This document shows positions 40,142-50,223 of a stretch of 64,000 bases of DNA, one piece after another. Position numbers and translations under genes: made by a program. The notes beneath the pieces are model-generated. The model was not told where the DNA came from. It worked only from the letters and a program-made list of their open reading frames with translations, and did not search any database. The number at the start of each line of letters is the position of its first letter. Position 1 is the stretch's first letter. Source of the stretch: Halogranum amylolyticum (GTDB lineage: Archaea; Halobacteriota; Halobacteria; Halobacteriales; Haloferacaceae); the NCBI RefSeq assembly GCF_900110465.1, contig NZ_FODV01000002.1, positions 1 through 64,000 of the forward strand, in the 5' to 3' direction.

Positions 40142-42241
40142 TCAGACGACGAGAAACGCCGCGTAGGCGACGACGAGGAGGACGACCCCGTGTTTCACGC
40201 CGTCGGCGACCGACTCCTCGCCGAGTTGACCGGCGACGAGTCCCGAGCAGACCGCCTGGACGACCGACGCGTGGAAGAACAGCAGTCGGTAGGCGTCGGT
40301 GTCGACGTCGCCGATACCGCCGAAGACGCTCCCCGTGGGGAGGCTGCCCGTGGCCGACCCACCGCCGACCGTCTGGGTCGCCTCGACGGCCGGCAGGAAC
40401 GACACCGACAGCGCGGCGACGATGCCGAGGAAGACGAAGAAAGAGATGTAGATGACCAGCAGATAGGTCACCATCTCGGTGCGTCGCTCCCGACGGAGTC
40501 GCCAACTCGCCTGCGCCTCGTCGGCGGCGATGCGGAGGACGGGAGCGACGTCGTCGGTCGCCCGCATCGCGTTCGTGACGAGCGTCACCGCACGCGCGAC
40601 CGTCGGCGATGACGTGCGGGCGGCCATCCGGCGGAGCGCCGTCTCCGCGTCGGCCCCCCACCGGACGTCCCGCCACGCCCGCTCGACCTCCGGCGTCAAC
40701 CCGCCGAGGTCGCTCCGGGCCACTCGCTGGAGGCTCTGGACGACGGTCACGCCCGCCTCGTTGACGCTGGCCATCCGATCGAGGAAGTCGGGGACGGCGG
40801 CCTCCATCGTCCGGAGGCGACGCTTCCGAACCTCGTAGGCGAGTGCGAAGACACCGAGGACGAAGATCATCGCCTGGACGAGCGGTTCGTCGACCGCATC
40901 GAGCACCGCGGCGAGATCGAAGCGAGCGAGCGACGACCGGACCGACCAGTCGACGCGCCAGACGACCCACAGCAGGCCGAGCGGGACGGTGAGCGCGAGC
41001 GACCGCGTGGGACGGCTGAACGCCGTCCCCCACGGATCGTCGAACCATCGCCGGAGCGGGCGGAGTCTGTCGTACGCACGCAGGCGCTGGTGGTTCGCGG
41101 TCGACGCCTCGTTCGCGGTCGACGTGCCGGAGACGGCTCCACCGTCGGGGGCGAACCGGCGAGCGCCGTCCGTCGGTCGGTCGACGAAGTGTCTACCGTC
41201 GCCCGACCCCGGCGTCGGAGTCACGCTGTCGACGTAGACGACCAACCCGGCGGTGCCGAGCGGGATGGCCACGTAGCTGACGAACCGGACGATCCCGAGC
41301 GTGTCCTGAATGACGAGGCCGACGACGACGAGGGTGGTGATGAAGAAGAGCGGGCCGGCGACGAGGACGGTGACGTACACCTCCGCGAACGTCGCGAGCA
41401 GTTCCAGATACTGCTCCTGTTGGGCCCGGGCCTCCTCCTGATACCGCTCGTACTGTCCGTGCAGGAACGTCGAGAGGTTCCGCCCGCTGGAGAGGACGCT
41501 CGCGAGGTTCTCGGCGAACTCCCCCAGTTGCTCGCTGGGCGTCCGGCGGGCTACCCGTCGCAGCGCGGTCAGCACGTCGGTACCGAAGGCGTCCATGTCT
41601 CGGACGGCGACGTTCACCTCGTCGGCCGCGGCCCCGTACACCGTGCGGTTGTCGACGAGCGTCGCGAGCACGTTCGGAACGGACATCCCGCTGCGCGAGA
41701 GCGCGTAGACGAACGCGACGGTTCGGGGGAGCGTCGCCTCGATGGCGCCGGCCCGGGCGACGGCCAACTGATCGAGATACAGCCACCGTCCCCAGTACGA
41801 CCCGACCGCGAGCACCGTCCCGACGGTGGCGCTCGCGAACAGCAACAGACCGAACAGTTCGCCGAGCGCGAGCGACGGGAGCGTCGCGAGGTCGCCGAGG
41901 AAGCTGAGTGCGGCGGGGAGCGACGCCCGGATCTCGTCCGCCGACACCGACAGTGCCGACACGACGCCGGCGGCGAGATAGACGCCGAGGACGCTCCCGA
42001 CGACGCCGAAAAGCGTGCTGTACAGCAGCGTCCGCGACGCGTACACTCGGTGGGTGACGCCGACGTGTGCGGCGTGCATCCGCCGTCGCTGTCGCTCCGC
42101 GCCGTCGGCCGTCTCGACGTAGTCGCCGAAGAGCGCCAACCCGAGGCGGGTGACGGCGAGGCGGACGCGGTCATCAATGTGGTCCAGTACGACGACGAGA
42201 CAGACCACGCTGACGAACCCGAGCGGAACCGACCAGAGCAT
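40142..42241 (-). CDS. Pilus/secretion membrane platform protein (TadC/FlaJ-like)
   Basis: The 699-residue protein has two T2SS-F modules. The first includes AFVYALSRSGMSVPNVLATL and SEQLGEFAENLASVLSSGRN, the second DFLDRMASVNEAGVTVVQSL and SSPTVARAVTLVTNAMRATD. Eight or more membrane helices flank them. It forms the inner-membrane platform that the ATPase acts on. The ATG shares a base with the stop of the ATPase gene (TGATG), so the two are translationally coupled. Unlike the locus at 26089-30398, the N-terminal region with its helices is complete. Confidence 0.9.
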   Translation of the reverse strand: MLWSVPLGFVSVVCLVVVLDHIDDRVRLAVTRLGLALFGDYVETADGAERQRRRMHAAHVGVTHRVYASRTLLYSTLFGVVGSVLGVYLAAGVVSALSVSADEIRASLPAALSFLGDLATLPSLALGELFGLLLFASATVGTVLAVGSYWGRWLYLDQLAVARAGAIEATLPRTVAFVYALSRSGMSVPNVLATLVDNRTVYGAAADEVNVAVRDMDAFGTDVLTALRRVARRTPSEQLGEFAENLASVLSSGRNLSTFLHGQYERYQEEARAQQEQYLELLATFAEVYVTVLVAGPLFFITTLVVVGLVIQDTLGIVRFVSYVAIPLGTAGLVVYVDSVTPTPGSGDGRHFVDRPTDGARRFAPDGGAVSGTSTANEASTANHQRLRAYDRLRPLRRWFDDPWGTAFSRPTRSLALTVPLGLLWVVWRVDWSVRSSLARFDLAAVLDAVDEPLVQAMIFVLGVFALAYEVRKRRLRTMEAAVPDFLDRMASVNEAGVTVVQSLQRVARSDLGGLTPEVERAWRDVRWGADAETALRRMAARTSSPTVARAVTLVTNAMRATDDVAPVLRIAADEAQASWRLRRERRTEMVTYLLVIYISFFVFLGIVAALSVSFLPAVEATQTVGGGSATGSLPTGSVFGGIGDVDTDAYRLLFFHASVVQAVCSGLVAGQLGEESVADGVKHGVVLLVVAYAAFLVV

Positions 42242-43935
42242 CAGCTCCGCTCCGTGGCCTCGAGGCCGTCGACGAGTCGAGCGGTCGCCGCCTCGGGGTC
42301 GGCGTAGTACTCGTTGACCAGCGCGGTGAACCGACGGTAGTCGTTGACGCCGCGTTCGTGCAGCGTCTCGAGGAACCGTTCCCGTCGTCGGACCTCCGCG
42401 AGCAGTTCGGACCGCGACCAGCCGCGTTCGGCCTGGATCTCCGACAGCAGGTCACTGTCGCTTCGGGTGAACGTGTCCGTCTGGACGTCCCACTGGAACG
42501 CCGAGGAGTAGTCCAACTCGCCGGTCCGCTGGTCGATGCCGCCGATCTCGCCGACGACCTTCGAGCGCCGGACGCGCTCGCCCTCGAGGCGGGTGAGCGT
42601 CTGCACCGAGAGGAGATCGAGCGACTGGACCATCGCCCGCGGCACGTTGATCGGTTCGTTCTCCAACCGGTTTATCACCGTCTCGATGCTGTCGGCGTGC
42701 ATCGTCGAGAACGTCGTGTGGCCGGTGTTCATCGCTTGAAACAGCGTCACCGCCTCCTCGCCGCGGACCTCGCCGACGACGATGTACTCGGGGCGGTGCC
42801 GGAGCGCCGACCGCAGCAGATCGTACATGTCGATGTCGGTGCCGTCGTGAAGCTGCTCGCGGGTCACGCTGGCGAGCCAGTTGTCGTGGTGGAGAGAGAG
42901 TTCACGGGTGTCCTCGATGGTGAGCACCTTCGCTCGCGGCGGGATGAACATCGACACCGCGTTCATCGCGGTGGTCTTCCCGGAGGCCGTCCCGCCGGCG
43001 AAGATGAGCGACTTGTTGTGCTCGATACAGAGCCACAGGTAGGCCATCGTCTCGACGGAGAACGTCCCGTACTCGATCAGGTCGATCGGCGTGAACGGTT
43101 CGTCGGCGTACTGTCGGATGGTGAACGCCGACCCGCGCGGCGTCACCTCCCGGCCCAGCGAGAGCTCCGCCCGTGACCCGTCGGGGAGCGTTGTGGAGAC
43201 GACGGGGTTGCCGACGCTGACGTGGCGGCCCGACCGCTGGGCGAGACGGACGACGTAGTCGTCGAGTTCCTCTCCGGAGAAGACGACGTTCGTTTCTATG
43301 TCGGTGTACTCGTCGTGGTAGACGAAGACGGGGAGGTCGTAGCCGTCACACGAGACGTCCTCGATGTGAGAGTCGTGGAGGAGCGCGTCGATCTTCCCGT
43401 AGCCGACGAAGTCCCGATAGAGGTAGTAGAGGACGGAGTGGTACGTCGTCGCGTCGACGTCGACGCCGTACTGCTGGAGCAGCGCCGTCAGCTCCTCGCG
43501 GAGCACCGACTCGCCGACCACGTCGTCGGCGTCGGTCTCCGGCGCGCGGTACAGAAGCGGGTCGCGGATGTCGACGACGATGCGGTCCAAGAGCGCCGCA
43601 GTGAACTCGTCGGTGTCGGGTTCGACGACATGGTAGCGGTGTTCGCTGGCGTCGGCGTCGTAGGTGACGACCGCGTAAGCGAACGGCGCGTTCACCCAGT
43701 AGCGGTCGACCTCCTCGTGTCCTGCCGGCGTCGTGAACGTCGAGAGTGTTCGGTCCTCGCCCGGCCGGAACGGTCGACCGTCGACGGTCGACCCCCGGAG
43801 CACCTCCATCGCGCGAACCACGTGTCGTCGGAGTGTCGAAAGCGACCCCTCCTCCGCCTGCGTCTGCGCCTTCGACCGGGGTTCGTCTCGTGATATGTGG
43901 CTCCGATTCAATTGAACCCCTCTACCGTCTGGCAT
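42241..43935 (-). CDS. pilB: Type II/IV secretion (pilus assembly) ATPase
   Basis: The 564-residue motor ATPase shows Walker A GGTASGKTT (about 317), IEDTRELSLHHDNWLASVTR (Asp box), IVVGEVRGEEAVTLFQAMNT (Walker B) and TTFSTMHADSIETVINRLEN (His box). The N-terminal part is shorter than in the paralogue at 27618-30398. ATG 43935 (MPDGRGVQL) is preferred to a GTG one codon upstream. It forms a two-gene operon with the membrane platform gene; no pilin gene is adjacent, so its substrates must be encoded elsewhere. Confidence 0.93.
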   Translation of the reverse strand: MPDGRGVQLNRSHISRDEPRSKAQTQAEEGSLSTLRRHVVRAMEVLRGSTVDGRPFRPGEDRTLSTFTTPAGHEEVDRYWVNAPFAYAVVTYDADASEHRYHVVEPDTDEFTAALLDRIVVDIRDPLLYRAPETDADDVVGESVLREELTALLQQYGVDVDATTYHSVLYYLYRDFVGYGKIDALLHDSHIEDVSCDGYDLPVFVYHDEYTDIETNVVFSGEELDDYVVRLAQRSGRHVSVGNPVVSTTLPDGSRAELSLGREVTPRGSAFTIRQYADEPFTPIDLIEYGTFSVETMAYLWLCIEHNKSLIFAGGTASGKTTAMNAVSMFIPPRAKVLTIEDTRELSLHHDNWLASVTREQLHDGTDIDMYDLLRSALRHRPEYIVVGEVRGEEAVTLFQAMNTGHTTFSTMHADSIETVINRLENEPINVPRAMVQSLDLLSVQTLTRLEGERVRRSKVVGEIGGIDQRTGELDYSSAFQWDVQTDTFTRSDSDLLSEIQAERGWSRSELLAEVRRRERFLETLHERGVNDYRRFTALVNEYYADPEAATARLVDGLEATERS

Positions 43936-44098
43936 CACTTAAAACCGAGCACGGGACCGACCGACGGACCGCCGGAATAGTACGGCGCGGAAACTCGTTC
44001 AATTAACTACATAGGAGCTGTAGCCCCGACTCCGGGTGTGTTATCTACTGTCGGGGGCGTTACGTTCATACGCTGGGCTATCTAAGACCCGGTACGGA

Positions 44099-44572
44099 AT
44101 GAGGCGTGACTACTTCGAACTGACTGTCGAACATATTGACTGGGTCGACCACGGTGCGGACCCCGAGAAGCCACTCGTCCGCATCGACTTCCACGGACCG
44201 GAGGAGTTGCTCCGAGAGGGCCTCACGGGTGCCGAAGACGAACTGCTCTCCGCCGGCGAGACCGACGTCGCCTTCCGTCTACAGGCGTCGCTGGACGACC
44301 CTGACGCGACGGGCGTGGTCGGCGTCACTAACCGCATCACGGGTGACTTCGTCCTCGAACTGAACGAGGACGCCGACGACGTCCTGAAGTTCATCCGCGC
44401 CGCCCGCGAGTACGGCGCGTCGACGGACGTCGACGACGGTCGATACCGGGTTGAGATCACCGTCGACAGTGAACCGCTCGTCACCTACGAGAAACGTACT
44501 TTCCTCGTCTACGACGCCGACGGGAGTCTCCTCCGCGCGAAGAGTCTTATCCCCTCCGGCGTCGAACTCTGA
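44099..44572 (+). CDS. Conserved haloarchaeal protein (DUF5793-like)
   Basis: The 157-residue product begins MRRDYFELTVEHIDWVDHGA and is an all-beta/mixed protein with RIDFHGPEELLREGLTGAED, TDVAFRLQASLDDPDATGVV, ITGDFVLELNEDADDVLKFI and the C-terminal KRTFLVYDADGSLLR. The start and this block order correspond to a conserved haloarchaeal family I recall as DUF5793. ATG 44099 is the family start; 21 extra upstream codons lack similarity. Function unknown; monocistronic. Confidence 0.8.
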   Translation: MRRDYFELTVEHIDWVDHGADPEKPLVRIDFHGPEELLREGLTGAEDELLSAGETDVAFRLQASLDDPDATGVVGVTNRITGDFVLELNEDADDVLKFIRAAREYGASTDVDDGRYRVEITVDSEPLVTYEKRTFLVYDADGSLLRAKSLIPSGVEL

Positions 44573-44651
44573 GCGTCCTCGTGGCCTTTCGGCGGCGCAG
44601 TATCGACCGAAACCACGTCACCTAAAACCTCACAGAGACGTACACATTCCC

Positions 44652-45284
44652 GTGAGAAACGTCACTGACCGCACGAGCAACCCCTTCGGAATGCGGCCGT
44701 CCTGCGAGCAGTTCGTCCCGGGGTACGGCGACGCCAACGCAGACTTCCACGTCGTCGGCGACCATCCGGGTCGTCACGGCGGCGTCGACAGCGGCGTCCC
44801 GTTCACCGGCGAGAGCGGGTTCCGACTCCAGCGCGCACTCGTCGACGGCGGCCTGCTGCGCAGCGTCGGAACCGAACCGGGGATGCGCCGCACGTTCTTC
44901 TCGTATCTGCACATGTGTCTCCCCGACGGCGAGGGTGACCCCAGCGAGTCGTCGTACGGCGACATGGAGCGCTTCTTCGACGCCGAGCTCCGCGCCATCG
45001 CCGCACACGTCCTCCTCCCGGTGGGCGAGCGGGCGACGCGGTACGTCCTCGAGAACTACACCGCACGGGCGCACAAGACGACCGTCGACATGGAGACGCT
45101 CCACGCGATGGAACTCCGCGGGAGCGGCTTCCTCGTCGTCCCGATCCGGGACCCGAGCGAGTGGGACGACAGTGATCACGAAAAGCTCGTAGACGCGCTG
45201 CAGACGCTTCGTTCGACCGATTTCCGCCGCGAGGCTGACCTCGGGCGGTTCCTCGCCGGCGACGACCCGTACTTCGTCCGGTAA
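44652..45284 (+). CDS. Uracil-DNA glycosylase family protein
   Basis: The 210-residue protein has FHVVGDHPGRHGGVDSGVPF (water-activating loop region), FTGESGFRLQRALVDGG and VVPIRDPSEW near the C-terminal DNA-contact loop, the order seen in haloarchaeal UDG-superfamily proteins. It would excise uracil from DNA, though some family members are catalytically altered. A GTG at 44652 (VRNVTDRTSNPFGM) is the best start: it lies about 80 bases after the previous gene and before the first conserved block; no ATG occurs until NPFGM. Confidence 0.82.
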   Translation: MRNVTDRTSNPFGMRPSCEQFVPGYGDANADFHVVGDHPGRHGGVDSGVPFTGESGFRLQRALVDGGLLRSVGTEPGMRRTFFSYLHMCLPDGEGDPSESSYGDMERFFDAELRAIAAHVLLPVGERATRYVLENYTARAHKTTVDMETLHAMELRGSGFLVVPIRDPSEWDDSDHEKLVDALQTLRSTDFRREADLGRFLAGDDPYFVR

Positions 45285-45647
45285 CTGTCGCTAACAATTG
45301 TGATTGTTCCGTGATTCTCAGCGGGATTGTGCAACCGTCCAGTAAAAACTCTGAGATATTTGTGATGTTCGTATCTGTCCGTTTCGACGCCGTGGTTGAT
45401 TGCCAAGCGAGTGAAAATATTGCACCGTCTGGCTGGTATTGGTAGGAACGTAGCACTTTTTACAGCGTCCGTCCAAGAGGATGCTGGCGCGCGTGGTGTG
45501 GAACGACAGACCGCCGATGCGCGCCGGGTAACTGCGAGACTGGTGCTCTTCGCAGTTGGCTTGGTCAGTCACAGGCCCGCGCTCTGCGCGGGTCTGATGT
45601 CACTCGAACTTCTGAGAGTAATCGACGCCCTAAGAGCCGTCGGGCCG
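45285..45647. other. Intergenic region with a G+C hairpin
   Basis: No gene recognised. Short frames on the minus strand have no family features. The first 200 bases are relatively A+T-rich (for example AACAATTGTGATTGTTCCG, which contains the partial palindrome AACAATTGTGATTGTT). A hairpin CAGGCCCGCGC-TCT-GCGCGGGTCTG lies near 45571-45595 and could terminate transcription from either side. Confidence 0.4.
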
Positions 45648-47315
45648 TCAGGCCGTCGGATCGGCCGTCTGGTCGCGGAGCTCCGTCCGTCGGATCTTCC
45701 CGGTGACCGTCTTCGGCAGGTCGTCGACGAACTCGATCTCGCGGGGGTACTCGTGGGCCGACAGCTCGTTGCGAACGTGCTGTTTGATCTCCTCGGCCAG
45801 TTCGTCGCTCTCCTCGTAGTCCTCGGTGAGGACGACGTACGCCTTGACGATATTGCCACGTTCGGGGTGGGGTTTGGGGACGACCGCCGCCTCGGCGACG
45901 GCCTCGTGTTCACCGAGCGACGACTCGACCTCGAACGGGCCGATGCGGTAACCCGACGAGAGGATGACGTCATCGGCCCGTCCCTCGAACCAGATGTAGC
46001 CGTCCTCGTCCATCCGCGCGAGGTCACCCGAGAGATACCAGTCGTTTACGAAACAGTCCCGCGTCTGCTCCGGTTTCTGCCAGTACTCCGCGAAGAAACA
46101 CGGGAAGTCTCCACGATGGGCGATCTCCCCCGTCTCGCCGCGCGGCAACTCCTCGCCGGTCTCTGGATCGACGATGGCCGACGTGACACCCGGGAGCGGT
46201 TTGCCCATGCTTCCCGGTCTGATCTCCATCGTCGGATAGTTGTTGACGACCATGTTGCCCGTCTCGGTCTGGCCGTAGGTGTCGTGGATGGTGACGCCCA
46301 GCCGCTCTTCGCCCCAGTCGACGACGCCCGCCGAGAGCGGTTCGCCGATAGACAGCGCGTGTCGCAGATCGAGGTCGGTGCCGGCGAGCACCTCCTCGTT
46401 GGCCCGCAGCATCCGGTAGGCCGTCGGGACGCTGAACAGCACGGAGATGGGATACTCGTCGAGCAGGTCGGCCCACGTCGCAGGGTCGAACTCGCCCTCG
46501 TAGGTGAACAGCGTCGTCCCCCAGAACCACGCACCGAGCGTGTTGATGGGGCCGGTCAGCCAGCCGAGGTCGGCCGTCGACCAGTAGAGGTCGCCCTCTT
46601 GGAGGTCGGCAGCGTACCGCTGGGTGGCCGCGACGCCGGCGACCCAGCGGTGTTTGTGGAGCACGCCCTTCGCCAACCCGGTCGTCCCGCTGGTGTAGTA
46701 GAGTAACGCGTCGTCCTCGCCGCCAGTCTCGGCGGCTTGGTACTCGTCGCTCGCGTCGGCCATCGCCCGCTCGAAGTCGACGTCGTCGTGTCGTTCGTCG
46801 CCCCGGGCCTCGTCCGCGCCGAGGACGATCACCGTCTCGACGCTGGGGGCGTCGTCGAGCGCGCGTTCGACCGTCTCCTCGTTCTCGGCCGTGGTCACGA
46901 CGAGTTTCGCGTCACAGTCGTCGAGGCGGTAGGCGATGCCGTCGGGACCGAACCGCTCGTTGACGCTCCCCCAGACGGCACCTCGCTTGAGCGTGCCGAC
47001 GAGCGCGACGTAGTGTTCGGGGACGCGCGGCATGTAGGAGAACACGCGGTCGCCGCGGTCGACGTCGAGCGACTCGAGCACGTTCGCGAAGCGGTTCGAC
47101 TGTCGTTTCAGTTCCGCGAACGTCAGCGACCGTCGGTCGCCGTCGGTGCCGACGTACCGCAACGCCACGTTCTCCCCGTCGGCGGCGTGACGGTCACAGA
47201 CCTCGTGACCGACGTTCAGTCGGTCGGGGGCGTCCCAGTCGGCTTCGGCGTAGATATCGTCCCAGTCGAACGACTCGTAGGTCTCCTCGTAGGAGTGAAG
47301 GTTGTGTTCTGACAT
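45648..47315 (-). CDS. Acyl-CoA/acetyl-CoA synthetase (AMP-forming)
   Basis: The 555-residue ANL-family enzyme activates a carboxylic acid to its CoA thioester with ATP. The P-loop-like YYTSGTTGLAKGVLHKHRW is near residue 225; then come DTYGQTETGNMV (A5 motif), WYLSGDLARMDEDGYIWFEG (A7), ADDVILSSGYRIGPFEVES (A8) and the catalytic Lys in KTVTGKIRRTELRD near the end. It resembles haloarchaeal medium-chain/acetate-type synthetases; the exact acid is undetermined. Start MSEHNLHSYEETY at 47315; an ATG immediately upstream (47318) is equally possible. Confidence 0.92.
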   Translation of the reverse strand: MSEHNLHSYEETYESFDWDDIYAEADWDAPDRLNVGHEVCDRHAADGENVALRYVGTDGDRRSLTFAELKRQSNRFANVLESLDVDRGDRVFSYMPRVPEHYVALVGTLKRGAVWGSVNERFGPDGIAYRLDDCDAKLVVTTAENEETVERALDDAPSVETVIVLGADEARGDERHDDVDFERAMADASDEYQAAETGGEDDALLYYTSGTTGLAKGVLHKHRWVAGVAATQRYAADLQEGDLYWSTADLGWLTGPINTLGAWFWGTTLFTYEGEFDPATWADLLDEYPISVLFSVPTAYRMLRANEEVLAGTDLDLRHALSIGEPLSAGVVDWGEERLGVTIHDTYGQTETGNMVVNNYPTMEIRPGSMGKPLPGVTSAIVDPETGEELPRGETGEIAHRGDFPCFFAEYWQKPEQTRDCFVNDWYLSGDLARMDEDGYIWFEGRADDVILSSGYRIGPFEVESSLGEHEAVAEAAVVPKPHPERGNIVKAYVVLTEDYEESDELAEEIKQHVRNELSAHEYPREIEFVDDLPKTVTGKIRRTELRDQTADPTA

Positions 47316-47399
47316 CATCGAACATGACGGAAAGGGAGATGATAAACTCTCGGCCGTCCGGCGGGGCAAGGTTTTGCCCCTCCGGCACCTGAGAGAGGG

Positions 47400-49313
47400 A
47401 TGGAACCACGGCAGTCACGGAACCCGATGGGACGCCTCCTGCGGACCTACGGGCGTGACCACTGGCACGCGCTCGCGCTGGGACTGCTCGCGAGTCTCGT
47501 CGCGCGCGTTGCCGACCTGATGCCACCATTGCTCTTGGGACTCGCCGTCGACACGGTGTTGCTCGACGAGCGAGCGTTCGATCTCCCGGGCGTCCCGACG
47601 GCGTGGCTTCCGGCGACGCCCGCGACGCAGTTCGTCCTCGTCGGTGGGCTCGTCGCTCTCTCGTTTCTCACGAGTTCGGTGTTCCACCTCCTGCGCGGAC
47701 GGGCGCTCAACCGTTTCGCCCAGCGGGTCCAGCACGACCTCCGGGTCGACAGCTACGACCGACTGCAGCGACTCGACTCGGCGTTCTTCGACAGTCGGCA
47801 GACCGGCGAACTGATGAGCATCCTCTCGAACGACGTCAACAACCTCGAACAGTTCCTCAACGGCGGCGTCGACGGCGCCTCCCGCCTCGGCGTGATGGTC
47901 GGCGGCATCGTCGTCATCCTGCTGGTGCTCGACGCGTCGCTCGCGCTCGTCGCACTCGCACCCGTGCCGTTCGTCGCCTACTTCACCTACCGCTACGTCG
48001 GCATCTACCAACCGACGTACACCGCGGTGCGGGAGAGTCTCGCCGACCTCTACTCGCGGCTGGAGAACAACCTCGGCGGCGTCCGCATTATCAAGACGAG
48101 CACTGCCGAGACCTACGAGCGCGACCGCGTCGCCCGCGCCTCCTGGGACTACTTCGAGAAGAACTGGGCGGCGATCCGGATCAGCACGACGTTCTTCCCG
48201 TCGCTCCGCGTCATCGCCGGCGTCGGCTTCGTCCTCACCTTCCTCGCCGGGGGGTTGTGGGTGCTACAGGGGTCGGTCGCTGGCGTCGCCGGGTCGCTGA
48301 CGGTCGGGACGTTCGTCACGTTCATCTTCCTCACGCAGACGCTCGTCTGGCCCGTCTCGGAGTTCGGCGAGATCATCAACCTCTACCAGCGGGCGAAAGC
48401 CTCGGCCCGGCGCATCTTCGACCTCGCCGACACGCAGGCGGCCGTCCGCGACGCCGACGACGCCGAACCGCTACAGGTGACTCACGGCACGGTCGAGTAC
48501 GACGGCGTCTCGTTCGGTTACGGTCGCGGGACGGTGCTCCGCGACGTCGACGTCACGGTTCCCGGCGGGACGACGCTCGGCATCGTCGGCCCGACGGGGG
48601 CGGGTAAGTCGACCGTCGTCGAACTGCTCGTCCGGATGTACGACCCCGATTCCGGTGCGGTGCGCATCGACGGACAGGACCTCCGGACGGTGACGCTCGA
48701 CAGCCTCCGATCGGCGGTCGGCTACGTCAGCCAGGACCCGTTCCTCTTCTACGGCACCGTCCGGGAGAACATCGCCTACGCCCGCCCCGACGCGAGCGAA
48801 CGAGAGGTCGAGGACGCCGCTCGGCGGGCCAACGCCCACGAGTTCGTCCGGAACCTCCCCGACGGCTACGACACGCTCGTCGGCGAGCGCGGCGTGAAAC
48901 TGTCGGGCGGGCAGCGGCAGCGCATCTCCATCGCGCGGGCGGTGCTCGCGGACCCCGACGTGTTCGTGTTCGACGAGGCGACGTCCGCCGTCGACACCGA
49001 GACTGAACTCCTGATCCAACAGTCGATCGCCGACCTCACCGCCGAGCGGACCACCGTCGTCATCGCCCACCGCCTCTCGACGGTTCGGCACGCAGACACC
49101 ATCGTCGTCCTCGACGACGGGCGGGTCGTCGAGCGAGGAACTCACGAGGAACTGCTCGCGCGCGACGGTCTCTACGCCAACCTCTGGGCGGTACAGGCCG
49201 GACAGATCGACGACCTCCCGCCGGAGTTCGTCGCGCGCGTCCGGGGACGGGCAGCGGAGATCCGGACCGACGGCGACGGCGACGAGGGGGCCGACGAGTC
49301 GACCGACCAGTGA
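47400..49313 (+). CDS. ABC transporter, fused permease-ATPase (exporter type)
   Basis: A half-transporter with six N-terminal membrane helices (residues about 20-340) and a C-terminal ATPase. Walker A GPTGAGKST is at about 397, the Q-loop in YVSQDPFLFYG, the signature LSGGQRQR at about 500, Walker B VFVFDEATSAVDT and the H-loop IAHRLSTVRHADT. It likely dimerises to export lipids, peptides or drugs; the substrate is unknown. An acidic C-terminal tail follows. Divergent from the acyl-CoA synthetase gene by 85 bases. Confidence 0.94.
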   Translation: MEPRQSRNPMGRLLRTYGRDHWHALALGLLASLVARVADLMPPLLLGLAVDTVLLDERAFDLPGVPTAWLPATPATQFVLVGGLVALSFLTSSVFHLLRGRALNRFAQRVQHDLRVDSYDRLQRLDSAFFDSRQTGELMSILSNDVNNLEQFLNGGVDGASRLGVMVGGIVVILLVLDASLALVALAPVPFVAYFTYRYVGIYQPTYTAVRESLADLYSRLENNLGGVRIIKTSTAETYERDRVARASWDYFEKNWAAIRISTTFFPSLRVIAGVGFVLTFLAGGLWVLQGSVAGVAGSLTVGTFVTFIFLTQTLVWPVSEFGEIINLYQRAKASARRIFDLADTQAAVRDADDAEPLQVTHGTVEYDGVSFGYGRGTVLRDVDVTVPGGTTLGIVGPTGAGKSTVVELLVRMYDPDSGAVRIDGQDLRTVTLDSLRSAVGYVSQDPFLFYGTVRENIAYARPDASEREVEDAARRANAHEFVRNLPDGYDTLVGERGVKLSGGQRQRISIARAVLADPDVFVFDEATSAVDTETELLIQQSIADLTAERTTVVIAHRLSTVRHADTIVVLDDGRVVERGTHEELLARDGLYANLWAVQAGQIDDLPPEFVARVRGRAAEIRTDGDGDEGADESTDQ

Positions 49314-49324
49314 GACAGAGCGGG

Positions 49325-50161
49325 CTACCCGTCGAGCGCGACGAGGTCGGCCGACCCGTTGGAAACCGACAGCCGGAGGCGGTTGCCGCCGTCGCCCAGT
49401 CGCCCCGTGATCCGTCGAGACGTCCGCTCGAGGTTCGCGAGTTCTAGCCCGTCGACGTCGACGGTTCCGTTGCCGGCCGTGAGCTCTACCTCGGCGTCGA
49501 GTGAGGGGGGGACGGCCACCTCGACGGAGCCGTTGGCGGTGGAGACGTCGACGTCCTGCCGGATGTCGAGCACCTCGACGTCGACAGTACCGTTGGCGGT
49601 TCGAACGCCGTCGACGCCCCGACAGCCGCTCGACTCGACGGTGCCGTTGTTCGTCGTGAGCGTGACGAACCCGTCGACGTCGGTGGCGGTGACCGTCCCG
49701 TTCTGGCTCGTGATCGTCGCGTCGCCTCTCGTCCCCGTCGCTTCGACGGAGCCGTTCTGCGTCTCGACGCTGGAGACCGAGAGCGACGCCGGGACGCGGA
49801 TATCGAGGTCGACCGCGACGCGACGTGCCCGGTCGGTGGCGTAGTCGACGCCGACCGAGAGCGTCCCGTCGGCGACCTCCGTCCGGACGGTCGCGTCGTC
49901 GAAGGCGTCGCGACCGACGAGGCTCCGCTTGGTAGCGGTGAGTTCGACGGTGTCACGGTCCCGCGCCTCGACGGTCACCGACCCGTTGCGGCCGGTGACG
50001 ACGAGTTCGGTCGCGTCGGCGACGTCGACGGTGTCGGTCGTCCGCTCGCGCGCCTCGACCGAGGCGGCGTTACAGCCGGCGAGCGCCGTCGTCGCCGTCA
50101 CACCGAGTGCGAGGAAGGCACGTCGGGAGCGGGCGGAGGGGGAGTGAGGGAAGCGAGGCAT
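49325..50161 (-). CDS. DUF4097-type beta-repeat lipoprotein
   Basis: The 278-residue product has a twin-Arg/lipobox leader (ARSRRAFLALGVTATTALAGC), anchoring Cys30 to lipid on the outer face. The rest is a regular beta structure with eight NG[S/T]-type turns about every 20-25 residues (NGSVTVEA, NGSVEATG, NGTVTATD, NGTVESSG, NGTVDVEV, NGSVEVAV, NGTVDVDG, NGSADLVA), consistent with a right-handed beta-solenoid of the DUF4097 type. It is probably a surface adhesion or envelope protein. ATG 50161 gives the intact leader. Confidence 0.82.
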   Translation of the reverse strand: MPRFPHSPSARSRRAFLALGVTATTALAGCNAASVEARERTTDTVDVADATELVVTGRNGSVTVEARDRDTVELTATKRSLVGRDAFDDATVRTEVADGTLSVGVDYATDRARRVAVDLDIRVPASLSVSSVETQNGSVEATGTRGDATITSQNGTVTATDVDGFVTLTTNNGTVESSGCRGVDGVRTANGTVDVEVLDIRQDVDVSTANGSVEVAVPPSLDAEVELTAGNGTVDVDGLELANLERTSRRITGRLGDGGNRLRLSVSNGSADLVALDG

Positions 50162-50223
50162 CACCCGAAGCCAGACGGGACGGTGACAAAAGAGTATCTC
50201 GACCGACCGGATAGCCGAGCGGT

